A stretch of DNA of 10,629 nucleotides from DASPXY01 sp038227745 (GTDB lineage: Bacteria > Planctomycetota > Planctomycetia > Gemmatales > Gemmataceae). This document shows, piece after piece, positions 1 through 5,771 of this stretch; the first letter of the stretch is position 1; every line of letters begins with the position of its first letter. The notes beneath the pieces are model-generated. The model did no database searches and had not been told where the DNA came from. It saw nothing but the letters and a program-made list of their open reading frames with translations. The translations under genes and the position numbers were made by a program. The stretch lies in the NCBI GenBank assembly GCA_038227745.1, contig JBBRPS010000331.1, positions 1-10,629 on the forward strand. Direction: 5' to 3'.

Positions 1-197
1 AACACTTTGCCGAGCCGTTTCTTGCGAACGAAAATGGAGATCAGCGCTCCCAGCCAGAGGAAGAGTTCGTTGGCGTCCGTGTTATCGGGTGAAGCCATGT
101 AGATCACCCCGTCAATCAGATCCGCCTTCTCCCCGTCCTTGACGAGGACGCAGAAGTCCTCGAAGGTCAGCAATTTGTCCTGGGTCACCGTGGCCAT
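1..197 (-). CDS. Uma2-family endonuclease-like protein, N-terminal part only
   Basis: The minus strand from 197 opens with ATG and stays open to the window edge, giving 65 residues that begin MATVTQDKLLTFEDFCVLV. The order of a short N-terminal strand, the phrase ADLIDGVIYMASP and then NELFLWLGALISIFVRKK is the usual beginning of Uma2 (DUF820) proteins, which have a PD-(D/E)XK nuclease-like fold and are strongly expanded in planctomycetes and cyanobacteria. The catalytic part lies further on and is outside the window, so activity cannot be judged. A good ribosome site (GGAGAGGA) sits just before the ATG. The start is 17 bases after the stop of the nucleotidyltransferase-like gene, so the two are probably co-transcribed. 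Function of the family in cells is unsettled; the family call is fairly firm, the role is not. Confidence 0.85.
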   Translation of the reverse strand, partial: MATVTQDKLLTFEDFCVLVKDGEKADLIDGVIYMASPDNTDANELFLWLGALISIFVRKKRLGKV

Positions 198-214
198 GAT
201 GTCCTCTCCCCACG

Positions 215-937
215 TCAATTCTCCGCGGGTGGTGGTGAACTCGCGCCTGGGCCTTCCGCCGCGGGGGCGTCTCTCAGTTTCTTCAGCTCTTCGAGTTCCA
301 GGAGATGGAGACGATCCTTGACCCTGCCCGCCGCCTTCTTCGAGGAGATGAGCCCGTCCAGTGTCAGAACACGCACCGTCATTCCGAACAGCGGGCGTTC
401 CTCGGATCGCGCGAGCACCTCGTCGGCAGTGCCGACCCCGGCCACTTCGCCGAGCAGATCGACGTCGCCCAGGTCGGTGGTGAGAGTGAAGTTGAGGCCG
501 GCCTTGATGGTCTCCGCGTCGAAGCGAAAAGGCAGGCCGGGCGGAACGCCGCGCAGGTACGGGTGCAAGGGGGCGAAGGCCGCAGCAACGGCCGCAATGT
601 TCCCCGGGGTCCGTCGGTAGCAGACAGCGAGATCATCGGTCGTATGCGCTGAGCCGTGGGTCCGCATCGCCAGGCCGCCAATCAGCACGAACTCCACTTT
701 GTGGTCCAGCATCTGGCGAAGCACCGCTGTGGGATCGAACATGCTCGACTCCTGGGTGTAACGCGGGGGTAGCCCTCTGCAGACCCGGCCGGAATCCTCA
801 AGAGCGTGTACCAACGCCACCGCCCGGCGGTTGTACTCCCACCGCTCCTCGACGCTGCGGCGCAGGTTCTGCCGCAACAGCGTCAGATCGACGCCACTCT
901 CGGAATACACCTGATAGCCGCCGTAGAACTCGATCAT
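215..937 (-). CDS. Nucleotidyltransferase-fold protein (AbiEii/DUF6036-like) with an extra N-terminal segment
   Basis: The 240-residue product has two parts. Residues 1-65 (YSESGVDLTLLRQNLRRS and onward) are a short charged helical segment. Residues 66-225 look like a minimal nucleotidyltransferase: FVLIGGLAMRTHGS at 83-96, then TTDDLAVCY at 99-107, and a later acidic strand TDLGDVDLLGE at 154-164. In this family the middle motif is normally T-x-D-[LI]-D-[IL], with two Asp that bind metal; here D102 is kept but position 104 is Ala (codon GCT at 626-628, one base from GAT). The third acidic residue, probably D160, is present. The relatives are often toxin or toxin-like parts of two-gene modules. 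The tail 226-240 is low-complexity Pro/Ala/Ser. It sits 16 bases after the heme-protein gene and 17 before the Uma2 gene. The fold is fairly sure; catalytic activity is doubtful. Confidence 0.75.
   Translation of the reverse strand: MIEFYGGYQVYSESGVDLTLLRQNLRRSVEERWEYNRRAVALVHALEDSGRVCRGLPPRYTQESSMFDPTAVLRQMLDHKVEFVLIGGLAMRTHGSAHTTDDLAVCYRRTPGNIAAVAAAFAPLHPYLRGVPPGLPFRFDAETIKAGLNFTLTTDLGDVDLLGEVAGVGTADEVLARSEERPLFGMTVRVLTLDGLISSKKAAGRVKDRLHLLELEELKKLRDAPAAEGPGASSPPPAEN
749..753 (-). promoter_or_regulatory. Internal ribosome binding site before Met66 of the nucleotidyltransferase-like gene
   Basis: On the minus strand AGGAG stands 6 bases before an in-frame ATG at 740-742, which is Met66, exactly where the nucleotidyltransferase part begins (MFDPTAVLRQML). 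The site before the annotated start at 937 is weaker. The domain may therefore be made on its own as a 175-residue protein, with or instead of the long form. Confidence 0.5.
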
Positions 938-953
938 ATCCGCACCAATACCT

Positions 954-3725
954 CTACCGTATCGTAACGAACTCGTGGTGGTTCAGCAGCACGTGAACCA
1001 GCCCCTCCCGCGCTCGCAGCCCCGGGTCGCTCGACGGCAACCCTCCGTCCGCCGCGCCGCCGCTCGCCGGGGCCAGCTTCGTCTGCCGGTAGTGCTCCGT
1101 CCGTTCGCGCAGGAAGGCCGTACACTCCGCCACCTCCGCCCGCGTCGGCGGCCGTGACAGCACCTGCTCGAACGCCGCCCTCACGAAGCCGTCCGCGTCG
1201 GGGCCGAGCTTCGCGGCCAGGTCGCGGGCCAGCAGCCGGCCCTGCCGCCGCGCCAATTCGCTGTTCGCCAGCGCCAGCGCCTGCTGCGGGATGATGCTGT
1301 GCTTGCGCTCGTAGCACTCGCTCACGGAAGCGCCATCGAAGATTTTCAGGAACGCCATCTGCTTCTCCGCGGCCTGGCGGAAGTAGAGGCTGCGCCGCGG
1401 CGCCGTCAGGCCCTCCGCGTGGTCGATGTCCGGGCCGCCCATCGTCAGGTCGAGCCGGCCGGAGACGTGGAACAGGCTGTCGCGCACCACCTCCGCCTCG
1501 GCGCGGCGCGGGGCCACGCGCCAGAGGTACTTGTTGTCGCGGTCGATCGCGGCGTTGGCGGCGTCGGGCGTCGAGTCCATGCGGTAGGCGCTGCTGGTGA
1601 CGATCAGGCGGTGCAGCGCCTTCATGCTCCAACCGCGGTCCATGAACTCCGCGGCGAGCCAGTCGAGCAGCGCCGGGTGCGACGGCGGCCGGCCATTGCG
1701 GCCGAAGTCGAACACGGTCGGCACCAGTGCCTGGCCGAAGTGCCGCAGCCAGATGTGGTTGACGGCCACGCGCGCCGTCAGCGGGTTGTCCCTGTCGGCG
1801 AGCCAGCGCGCCAGGGCCAGACGGCGGCCCGTGCTCGTCGTGGGGTAGGTGCTCACCTCGCGCTTCGTGTACTGTGTCGAGGGCGGCAGTTTGAGGTCCG
1901 CCTCGGCCCTGGCGAGGGCCTTCTCTGCCTCCGCGAGCCGCTGCGGGGGCGTGACCTTCGCCTTCCCCTTTGGAGCGCTCGGCGCCGGGACGTGCCGCCG
2001 CCGGAAGAGAGCGTTGCGCGCCTTCAGGTAGGCGAAGCGGCGCTCCGACGCATTCAGGTTCCGGGCCGCCTTCTCCCACTCCGGCGTACCCGCCTTGCCG
2101 GCGTCCTCCAGTCGCTCGACCTCGGCCAGCAGGCGGTATTTGCGGACGACCTCCCGGCCGGCCTCGCGGGCCATGACCGTCCCCTGCCGCTCCGCCGCCA
2201 GCCTCGGTGCCAGGCCCAGGCGGACGACGGCGGCGAGCGGGCCGCCCTGCGCCGGGAAGGCGAGGTGCGTCAGCCATTCGTTGTGGGCCGCGGCGGCGAC
2301 GTCCTGGTCGTGCAGGACCACGCTCTGTTCCAGGCTCGCAATCAACTCGTGCAGCACGAACGGCCGCCGCTCGGGGTTCCAGGCCCCCCGGGGAAGCTTC
2401 ACCGGCTCGACCACGAGGGGACCGCCGCCCAGTGCCTCCGGCACGCCGGGCACGATCTTCCGGTTCTTGTCCGGCACGCGGTCGTCGCCGCGGACGAACA
2501 GGTACGTCGGCACCGCCAGGTCCGCGTCGTAGGCCCGCACCAGGCCGTCCTTCTTCACGTCCGCTTGCCCGGGCAGGCGGTCGGTGCGCACCTTGTGCGG
2601 CTCGAAGACGGCGCGGACCTGGTAGTACTCCTTCTGCAGGATCGGGTCGAACATGTGGTCGTGGCAGCGGGCGCAGCCGAGCGTCACGCCCTGGAAAGCG
2701 AGGAACGTGTGCTCGACCGTGTCCTGCATCCACTTCTCGCGGCTCAGGAGCTTGAAGTTGCGGACGAGGTAGCCCGTCGCCCGCAGCGCGTTCAGGTCGT
2801 CGGCCGCGACCTCGTCCGCGGCCAGCATTTCGCGGACCATGCGGTCATAGCCCCTGTCCTCGTTCAGCGCCTCGATGATCCAGTCGCGCCAGTGCCAGAC
2901 GTGCGGCTGACTGTCGCGGACCTGCGGTCCGTAGCCCGCCCAGTCGCTGTAGCGCCAGACATCCATCCAGTGCCGCCCCCAGCGCTCGCCGTACTGCGCG
3001 CTGGCCAGCAGCCGGTCCACGACCTTCTCGTACGCCCGGGGCGATTGGTCCTCCAGAAAGGCGTGCAATTCCTCCGGCGTCGGCGGCAGGCCGATGAGGT
3101 CGAGGTAGGCGCGGCGCAGCAGGACGTGGCGCGGCGCCTCGGGCCGGGGCGTCAGCTTGTGCTGTTCGTGCTGCTCGGCAAGGAAGGCGTCGATGGGGTT
3201 GCGCACCCAGGCGGCCTTCTTCACTTTCGGCAGCGCGGGGCGCTTCACCGCCTCGAAGGGCCGCCACGGATAGGCGTCGCGCGCCTTGAGGAAGGCGGTC
3301 AGCGTCTTCTTCGCCTTCACGACCTCCGCGGCCGTGGGCCGGTCGGCGGGGTCGCCGGGGAAGCGGCCGGCGAGGAGCTCGAGGAGGTTGGGGACGCCAT
3401 CGCCGTCGCTGTCTTCCTGCGCGATCGCGTCCAGGCGGCCGGCGAGGTCGGTCTTCTTGCCCGCCTGGCGCAGCTCCTTGCGGACCGCCGCGAGCCTGGC
3501 GCCGAAGGCGTTGTGAGCCTTCTCGCCCTCGTCGGCCTTCGCCCCCGGCTGATCGGGCAGATGGCAGGTGCGGCAGTCATTCAGTTTCTTGGCCAGGAAC
3601 GGGCCGAAGTAATCCGCCAGCGCCCGCTTGTGCGCCGGCCGGGCGTGCAGACTCGCAGGAGAGGCCAGGAGGGCGGCGACGGCCAGGCCACCGGCGACGA
3701 GCCAGGGTTTCGGGGAACCGATCAC
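954..3725 (-). CDS. Secreted heme protein with DUF1549 and DUF1553 domains (planctomycete PSCyt/PSD1 family)
   Basis: The 923-residue product starts with GTG, chosen because AAGGAGA lies 5 bases before it and because a signal peptide follows (hydrophobic stretch about 8-24, likely cleavage after LHA at 28). A c-type heme motif CRTCH is at 51-55. Next comes a calcium-loop-like DSDGDGVPNLLELL at 106-118. DUF1549 covers about 175-377 and holds a second CxxCH (CARCH, 351-355). A charged helical region runs from about 500 to 615, then DUF1553 from about 632 to 910, with NHIWLRHFG and the region VTSSAYRMDS. Such proteins are abundant in Planctomycetes, exported to the periplasm, and usually linked to polysaccharide breakdown, but their reaction is not established. 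They are commonly paired with a DUF1501 gene; none follows here. The stop is TAG, 16 bases before the next gene. Confidence 0.93.
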   Translation of the reverse strand: MIGSPKPWLVAGGLAVAALLASPASLHARPAHKRALADYFGPFLAKKLNDCRTCHLPDQPGAKADEGEKAHNAFGARLAAVRKELRQAGKKTDLAGRLDAIAQEDSDGDGVPNLLELLAGRFPGDPADRPTAAEVVKAKKTLTAFLKARDAYPWRPFEAVKRPALPKVKKAAWVRNPIDAFLAEQHEQHKLTPRPEAPRHVLLRRAYLDLIGLPPTPEELHAFLEDQSPRAYEKVVDRLLASAQYGERWGRHWMDVWRYSDWAGYGPQVRDSQPHVWHWRDWIIEALNEDRGYDRMVREMLAADEVAADDLNALRATGYLVRNFKLLSREKWMQDTVEHTFLAFQGVTLGCARCHDHMFDPILQKEYYQVRAVFEPHKVRTDRLPGQADVKKDGLVRAYDADLAVPTYLFVRGDDRVPDKNRKIVPGVPEALGGGPLVVEPVKLPRGAWNPERRPFVLHELIASLEQSVVLHDQDVAAAAHNEWLTHLAFPAQGGPLAAVVRLGLAPRLAAERQGTVMAREAGREVVRKYRLLAEVERLEDAGKAGTPEWEKAARNLNASERRFAYLKARNALFRRRHVPAPSAPKGKAKVTPPQRLAEAEKALARAEADLKLPPSTQYTKREVSTYPTTSTGRRLALARWLADRDNPLTARVAVNHIWLRHFGQALVPTVFDFGRNGRPPSHPALLDWLAAEFMDRGWSMKALHRLIVTSSAYRMDSTPDAANAAIDRDNKYLWRVAPRRAEAEVVRDSLFHVSGRLDLTMGGPDIDHAEGLTAPRRSLYFRQAAEKQMAFLKIFDGASVSECYERKHSIIPQQALALANSELARRQGRLLARDLAAKLGPDADGFVRAAFEQVLSRPPTRAEVAECTAFLRERTEHYRQTKLAPASGGAADGGLPSSDPGLRAREGLVHVLLNHHEFVTIR

Positions 3726-3730
3726 GGGCG

Positions 3731-3737
3731 TCTCCTT
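3731..3737 (-). promoter_or_regulatory. Ribosome binding site that fixes a GTG start
   Basis: AAGGAGA on the minus strand, 5 bases before the GTG at 3723-3725. It supports GTG as the true start of the heme protein, which then begins directly with its signal peptide. Confidence 0.75.
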
Positions 3738-3793
3738 GCAACAGGGATCCGCGAGCGGGCGCGACTCCGGGTAGTGGCAGGCAGGATGACTGT

Positions 3794-3823
3794 ATCGTAG
3801 CCCGGGGCCGCGTTCGGGGGCAA
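3794..3823 (-). promoter_or_regulatory. Possible sigma70-type promoter for the heme-protein gene
   Basis: Minus strand TTGCCC (3823-3818), an 18-base spacer, then TACGAT (3799-3794); each box matches four of six consensus bases. It lies about 70 bases before the GTG start, in the 112-base gap after cbiX. Weak matches like this occur by chance, so this is only a candidate. The same gap has a GC-rich CCGCG/CGCGG pairing just after the cbiX stop but no T run, so no clear terminator is seen. Confidence 0.2.
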
Positions 3824-3837
3824 GGAGATTCCGCGGC

Positions 3838-4848
3838 TCAGAAGCGCAGCCGCTCCAGCAGTTCGCTGCTCCACGGGTGCGGCGCGTCGGGCCGTTCCTC
3901 GGGGGTGTGCTCGTGTCCGTGCTGGGGGTGCGCGTGCTGGTGGGGATGGTGCCCCGATCCTTCGAGGCTGTGGACGTGCTGGTGTAATCCCTGGACGTGA
4001 TGGTGGTGCGGCTGCTGCGGCTGGCCGACCGCCGACTCGTGGCCCAGGATCGACACGCGGTACTGACACAGCGAGCAATTCATGTTGCCGGTGCCGTGCA
4101 GCGCCTCGTCGAAGCGGCGGCCGAAGACCTCCAGCAGCAGCGCGTGCGCCTGGAGGTGCGGCACCGGCACGAACTCAAGGTCGGGCCGCGCCCGCTGGCG
4201 CTCCGCGACCTGCTCGTAGATGCGCTTGAGCAGTACGCCGGTGAAGAGGAAGTACGGCTGCACGACGATGCGGCGGAAGCCCAGGCGTTCGCACACCGGC
4301 AGGGCGTCCGAGAGCAGCGGCGCCGCGATGCCGCTGAAGGCGACCGCGGACCAGCCCGTCGGGTAGCCTTCCTGCAGGAGGCGCGCGACCTTGGCGATGT
4401 TGCCGTTGGCGTCCGGGTCGCCGCTGCCGCGCCCGACCAGCAGCAGCAGCGTGTCGCGCGGCTCGACCGCCGGGCGGCCGGCGAGCGCCTCGCAGTAGCG
4501 GACATGGCAGAGCTGCAAGAGGGCTGGATCGACGTCGAGGGCGGCACCCATGTGGACGGTGACCTGGGGGTGTCGCCGGCGGGCGAGGCGGACTTCGCTG
4601 GCCATGTCGTTCTTGGCGTGGCCGGCCGCCATCAGCACGCCCGGCAATACGACGACGGTGTCGGCGCCGCCCTCGACCAGGCGGTCAAAGCCTTCCTGGA
4701 TGGTGGGCCGTGCGAACTCGAGGAACGCGATTTCCAGGGGCAGGTCCGGCCGCGCGGCGCGGAAGTATCGCGCCAGATCGAGAAATTCGTGGATGCCGTC
4801 GGTGTCGCGGCTGCCGTGTCCGGCGATCAGCAGGGCCTGGTGAGACAT
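3838..4848 (-). CDS. cbiX: Sirohydrochlorin cobaltochelatase, long form with Fe-S motif and His-rich tail
   Basis: The 336-residue product inserts a metal (cobalt for B12, possibly iron for siroheme) into sirohydrochlorin in the cytoplasm. Two related CbiX domains are visible. The first has LLIAGHGSR at 6-14 and the second metal-binding His at 77 in AAGHAKNDM. The second has LLLVGRGSGDPDAN at 135-148, where His is replaced by Arg, the usual condition in long CbiX. MNCSLC at 256-261 is the MxCxxC motif reported to hold a 4Fe-4S cluster in Bacillus megaterium CbiX. After it comes a His-rich stretch with 15 His in residues 281-314, as in other long CbiX proteins, probably a metal store. AAGGA lies 8 bases before the ATG. 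No other B12 or siroheme gene is in the window. Cobalt versus iron choice cannot be decided from sequence. Confidence 0.92.
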   Translation of the reverse strand: MSHQALLIAGHGSRDTDGIHEFLDLARYFRAARPDLPLEIAFLEFARPTIQEGFDRLVEGGADTVVVLPGVLMAAGHAKNDMASEVRLARRRHPQVTVHMGAALDVDPALLQLCHVRYCEALAGRPAVEPRDTLLLLVGRGSGDPDANGNIAKVARLLQEGYPTGWSAVAFSGIAAPLLSDALPVCERLGFRRIVVQPYFLFTGVLLKRIYEQVAERQRARPDLEFVPVPHLQAHALLLEVFGRRFDEALHGTGNMNCSLCQYRVSILGHESAVGQPQQPHHHHVQGLHQHVHSLEGSGHHPHQHAHPQHGHEHTPEERPDAPHPWSSELLERLRF

Positions 4849-4869
4849 GGCATCGGTCCTTCGCGAAAG

Positions 4870-4956
4870 TCCGCCGCCAGCGGCGGAGAGGGTCGCACAC
4901 CGACCGGCATCTTTGCCTGATCTTCTGCCGAGTCAGGGTTTGCGGATATCCTCGGC
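4870..4956 (-). promoter_or_regulatory. Structured leader upstream of cbiX, three hairpins
   Basis: Reading toward cbiX, three inverted repeats follow each other: GCCGAG/CTCGGC (4956-4927, 18-base loop), GGTCG/CGACC with 5-base loop (4905-4891), and a near-perfect 18-base palindrome TCCGCCGC..GCGGCGGA (4887-4870). The last ends 9 bases before the AAGGA ribosome site at 4861-4857. The arrangement could control cbiX translation, but GC-rich DNA forms such pairs easily and no known riboswitch core was found. Confidence 0.3.
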
Positions 4957-4996
4957 GGCAGGTGTACTGCACGGGGCACCCTTCAGAGTAGGCAGC

Positions 4997-5055
4997 GCCT
5001 GGGCAAACGGCGATGGCACGTCCGCGACGGTTCGTTCGGCCTGGGCGAACGGCAC
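4997..5055. repeat. Two imperfect direct repeats, 42 bases apart
   Basis: GCCTGGGCAAACGGC (4997-5011) recurs as GCCTGGGCGAACGGC (5039-5053), one base different, at a 42-base spacing. Both sit in the gene-free stretch 4849-5122. On the plus strand both would read SAWANG, and the spacing is a multiple of three, but the surrounding frame has no credible start or coding character. It may be a decayed remnant of a longer repeat. Confidence 0.5.
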
Positions 5056-5122
5056 TCCCCCTCAGCCCTCAACGCATTTCCTGCCGGGACCTGAATCAGA
5101 TGCTCGACCAGGAGGCACGGCC

Positions 5123-5164
5123 ATAAACGACACGAGCCAGGGAGATCCCCGGCCCGCGCGTGTC
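5123..5164 (-). terminator. Terminator-like hairpin after the selenoprotein gene
   Basis: Minus strand: outer stem GACACG/CGTGTC (5164-5159 with 5134-5129), inner stem GCCGGGG/CCCTGGC with loop ATCT and one G-T pair, followed by GTTTAT. It begins 17 bases after the stop at 5181, where a terminator is expected. The T run is short, so efficiency may be modest. Confidence 0.5.
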
Positions 5165-5180
5165 TCTTCTCATCCGATGG

Positions 5181-5426
5181 TCAGCTTGCGTCCTCAATTG
5201 AGGCTGTTTCTCGGACGGCGTCCAGCACCTGAGCGATGGTCGGCAGAGCATCGTCCTTCTGGGCCACGACCTGGCCATCCACCAGGACGGTTAACTCGCC
5301 CTTCGCTCCGTCGATCAGTTGCACCTCGACGCCCGGTTCGTTCTTCAGGGCAGCTGCCAGACCGGCAGCGTGCTTCTTGATGCTGCCTCAGACGGGGCAA
5401 TGGCGGATAGTCACACGCTTCATCAT
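5181..5426 (-). CDS. Rdx/SelW-like selenoprotein, CPVU motif with in-frame TGA as selenocysteine
   Basis: The frame starts at ATG 5426 (or ATG 5423) behind a perfect AAGGAGG, meets TGA at 5388-5390 (codon 13), and continues without interruption to TGA at 5181-5183. Read through, it gives 81 residues: MMKRVTIRHCPVU, a helix GSIKKHAAGLAAALKNEPG, then VEVQLIDGAKGELTVLVDG and a final helix to about residue 74. This is the layout of Rdx/SelW/SelT-type proteins: first strand, CxxC or CxxU, helix, then the G-x-x-G-E-x-x-V-x-V-D-G strand pair. The TGA falls exactly on the second redox position (C10, U13). A SECIS-type hairpin follows at the right distance. Such proteins are thought to be small thiol or selenol oxidoreductases; the partner is unknown. 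The length fits the family. The alternative, a Cys codon mutated to stop, is possible but does not explain the hairpin. Confidence 0.85.
5350..5373 (-). promoter_or_regulatory. Bacterial SECIS element for selenocysteine insertion
   Basis: Minus strand RNA: GCUGCC-GGUCU-GGCAGC, a perfect 6-bp stem (5369-5364 with 5358-5353) and a 5-base loop (5363-5359). Below a single bulged C (5370) the pairs GCA/UGC (5373-5371 with 5352-5350) extend it to 9 bp. The loop starts 25 bases after the UGA, within the range accepted for bacterial SECIS elements (about 16-37). The loop GGUCU is the same as the apical loop of E. coli fdhF, where G and U bind SelB. It lies inside the coding sequence, as in all bacteria. 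Confidence 0.82.
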
Positions 5427-5430
5427 GGTT

Positions 5431-5437
5431 CCTCCTT
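5431..5437 (-). promoter_or_regulatory. Strong ribosome binding site of the selenoprotein gene
   Basis: AAGGAGG, a full anti-16S match, 4 bases before the first ATG (5424-5426) and 7 before the second (5421-5423). The second spacing is closer to ideal, so Met2 may be the true start. So strong a site argues that the frame with the TGA is translated. Confidence 0.75.
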
Positions 5438-5461
5438 TGCGAGTTCGTCACTCTGCAGGCG

Positions 5462-5497
5462 AAAAGACGCGGGCCGATGGTGTGTCCGACCCGCGTC
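5462..5497 (-). terminator. Hairpin terminator between the 75-residue gene and the selenoprotein gene
   Basis: Minus strand GACGCGGG (5497-5490) pairs perfectly with CCCGCGTC (5473-5466) across a 16-base loop and is followed directly by TTTT (5465-5462). It lies 15 bases after the stop of the 75-residue gene. Only 35 bases separate it from the selenoprotein start, leaving little room for a separate promoter, so partial read-through is likely. Confidence 0.6.
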
Positions 5498-5512
5498 CGT
5501 CCCCCCTGGCTT

Positions 5513-5740
5513 TCAGCGGCTGTGCTGCTGCCCGTCGTTCAGCTGGCCAGGCTGCTGCCGGGCATGTTCACCCGCCCCCTCGAAGTCCCCAAGCCGCCGC
5601 TTGGGATCCTGATCCTGGAAGGGCGCTCCGCCTTTCGTATCCGCTTTGGCCTGGTCCACGTCGGCAGCGACAGGAGGGCCTGCCTGAGGTTGATTGGCGG
5701 GCGGCACGGGGTGCCCGTGCTTCTTTTTGTGATGCGCCAT
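5513..5740 (-). CDS. Small hydrophilic protein with DPKRRLG motif, function unknown
   Basis: This 75-residue product begins MAHHKKKHGHPVPPANQPQ, is His/Lys rich at the start, then Pro/Gln/Asp rich, and contains QDPKRRLGDFEGAGEHARQQ at 44-63. It has no hydrophobic stretch and no Cys, so it should be soluble and largely disordered. I recall small bacterial proteins with a similar DPKRRLG..GEH..QQP phrase, without an assigned function; that memory is not a database result. The start is set by GAGGAG 6 bases before the ATG at 5738-5740; the same frame is open further upstream to 5914, but without a ribosome site and with implausible residues. It follows the broken frame 5772-5951 by 31 bases and ends ahead of a terminator. 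The composition suggests a stress- or desiccation-type protein, which is a guess. Confidence 0.75.
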   Translation of the reverse strand: MAHHKKKHGHPVPPANQPQAGPPVAADVDQAKADTKGGAPFQDQDPKRRLGDFEGAGEHARQQPGQLNDGQQHSR

Positions 5741-5771
5741 AATGGACTCCTCTCGGATGGGTTCGCTGGAT

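Noticed and set aside
934..2733. 599-codon minus-strand frame overlapping the heme-protein gene
   Set aside because: Pro/Arg/Gly-rich translation in another frame of the same gene; no domain and no ribosome site.
1299..3800. 833-codon open frame on the plus strand
   Set aside because: It lies opposite the heme-protein gene, whose domains and heme motifs are clear. Its product is rich in Arg, Val and Ala with no family character, the usual antisense shadow in GC-rich DNA.
3997..4920. 307-codon plus-strand frame
   Set aside because: Antisense of cbiX, which has all its active-site motifs.
4849..5180. Cobalamin riboswitch before cbiX
   Set aside because: I looked for the B12-box core and the GCCACTG element on the minus strand and found neither.
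5388..5390. TGA as an ordinary stop or decay mutation
   Set aside because: The position in the CxxU motif, intact reading frame beyond it, strong ribosome site and a matching SECIS hairpin together favour selenocysteine, though sel genes must be confirmed elsewhere.
5194..5451. 85-codon minus-strand frame over the selenoprotein gene
   Set aside because: Arg-rich shadow in another frame; the AAGGAGG site serves the ATG at 5426 or 5423.
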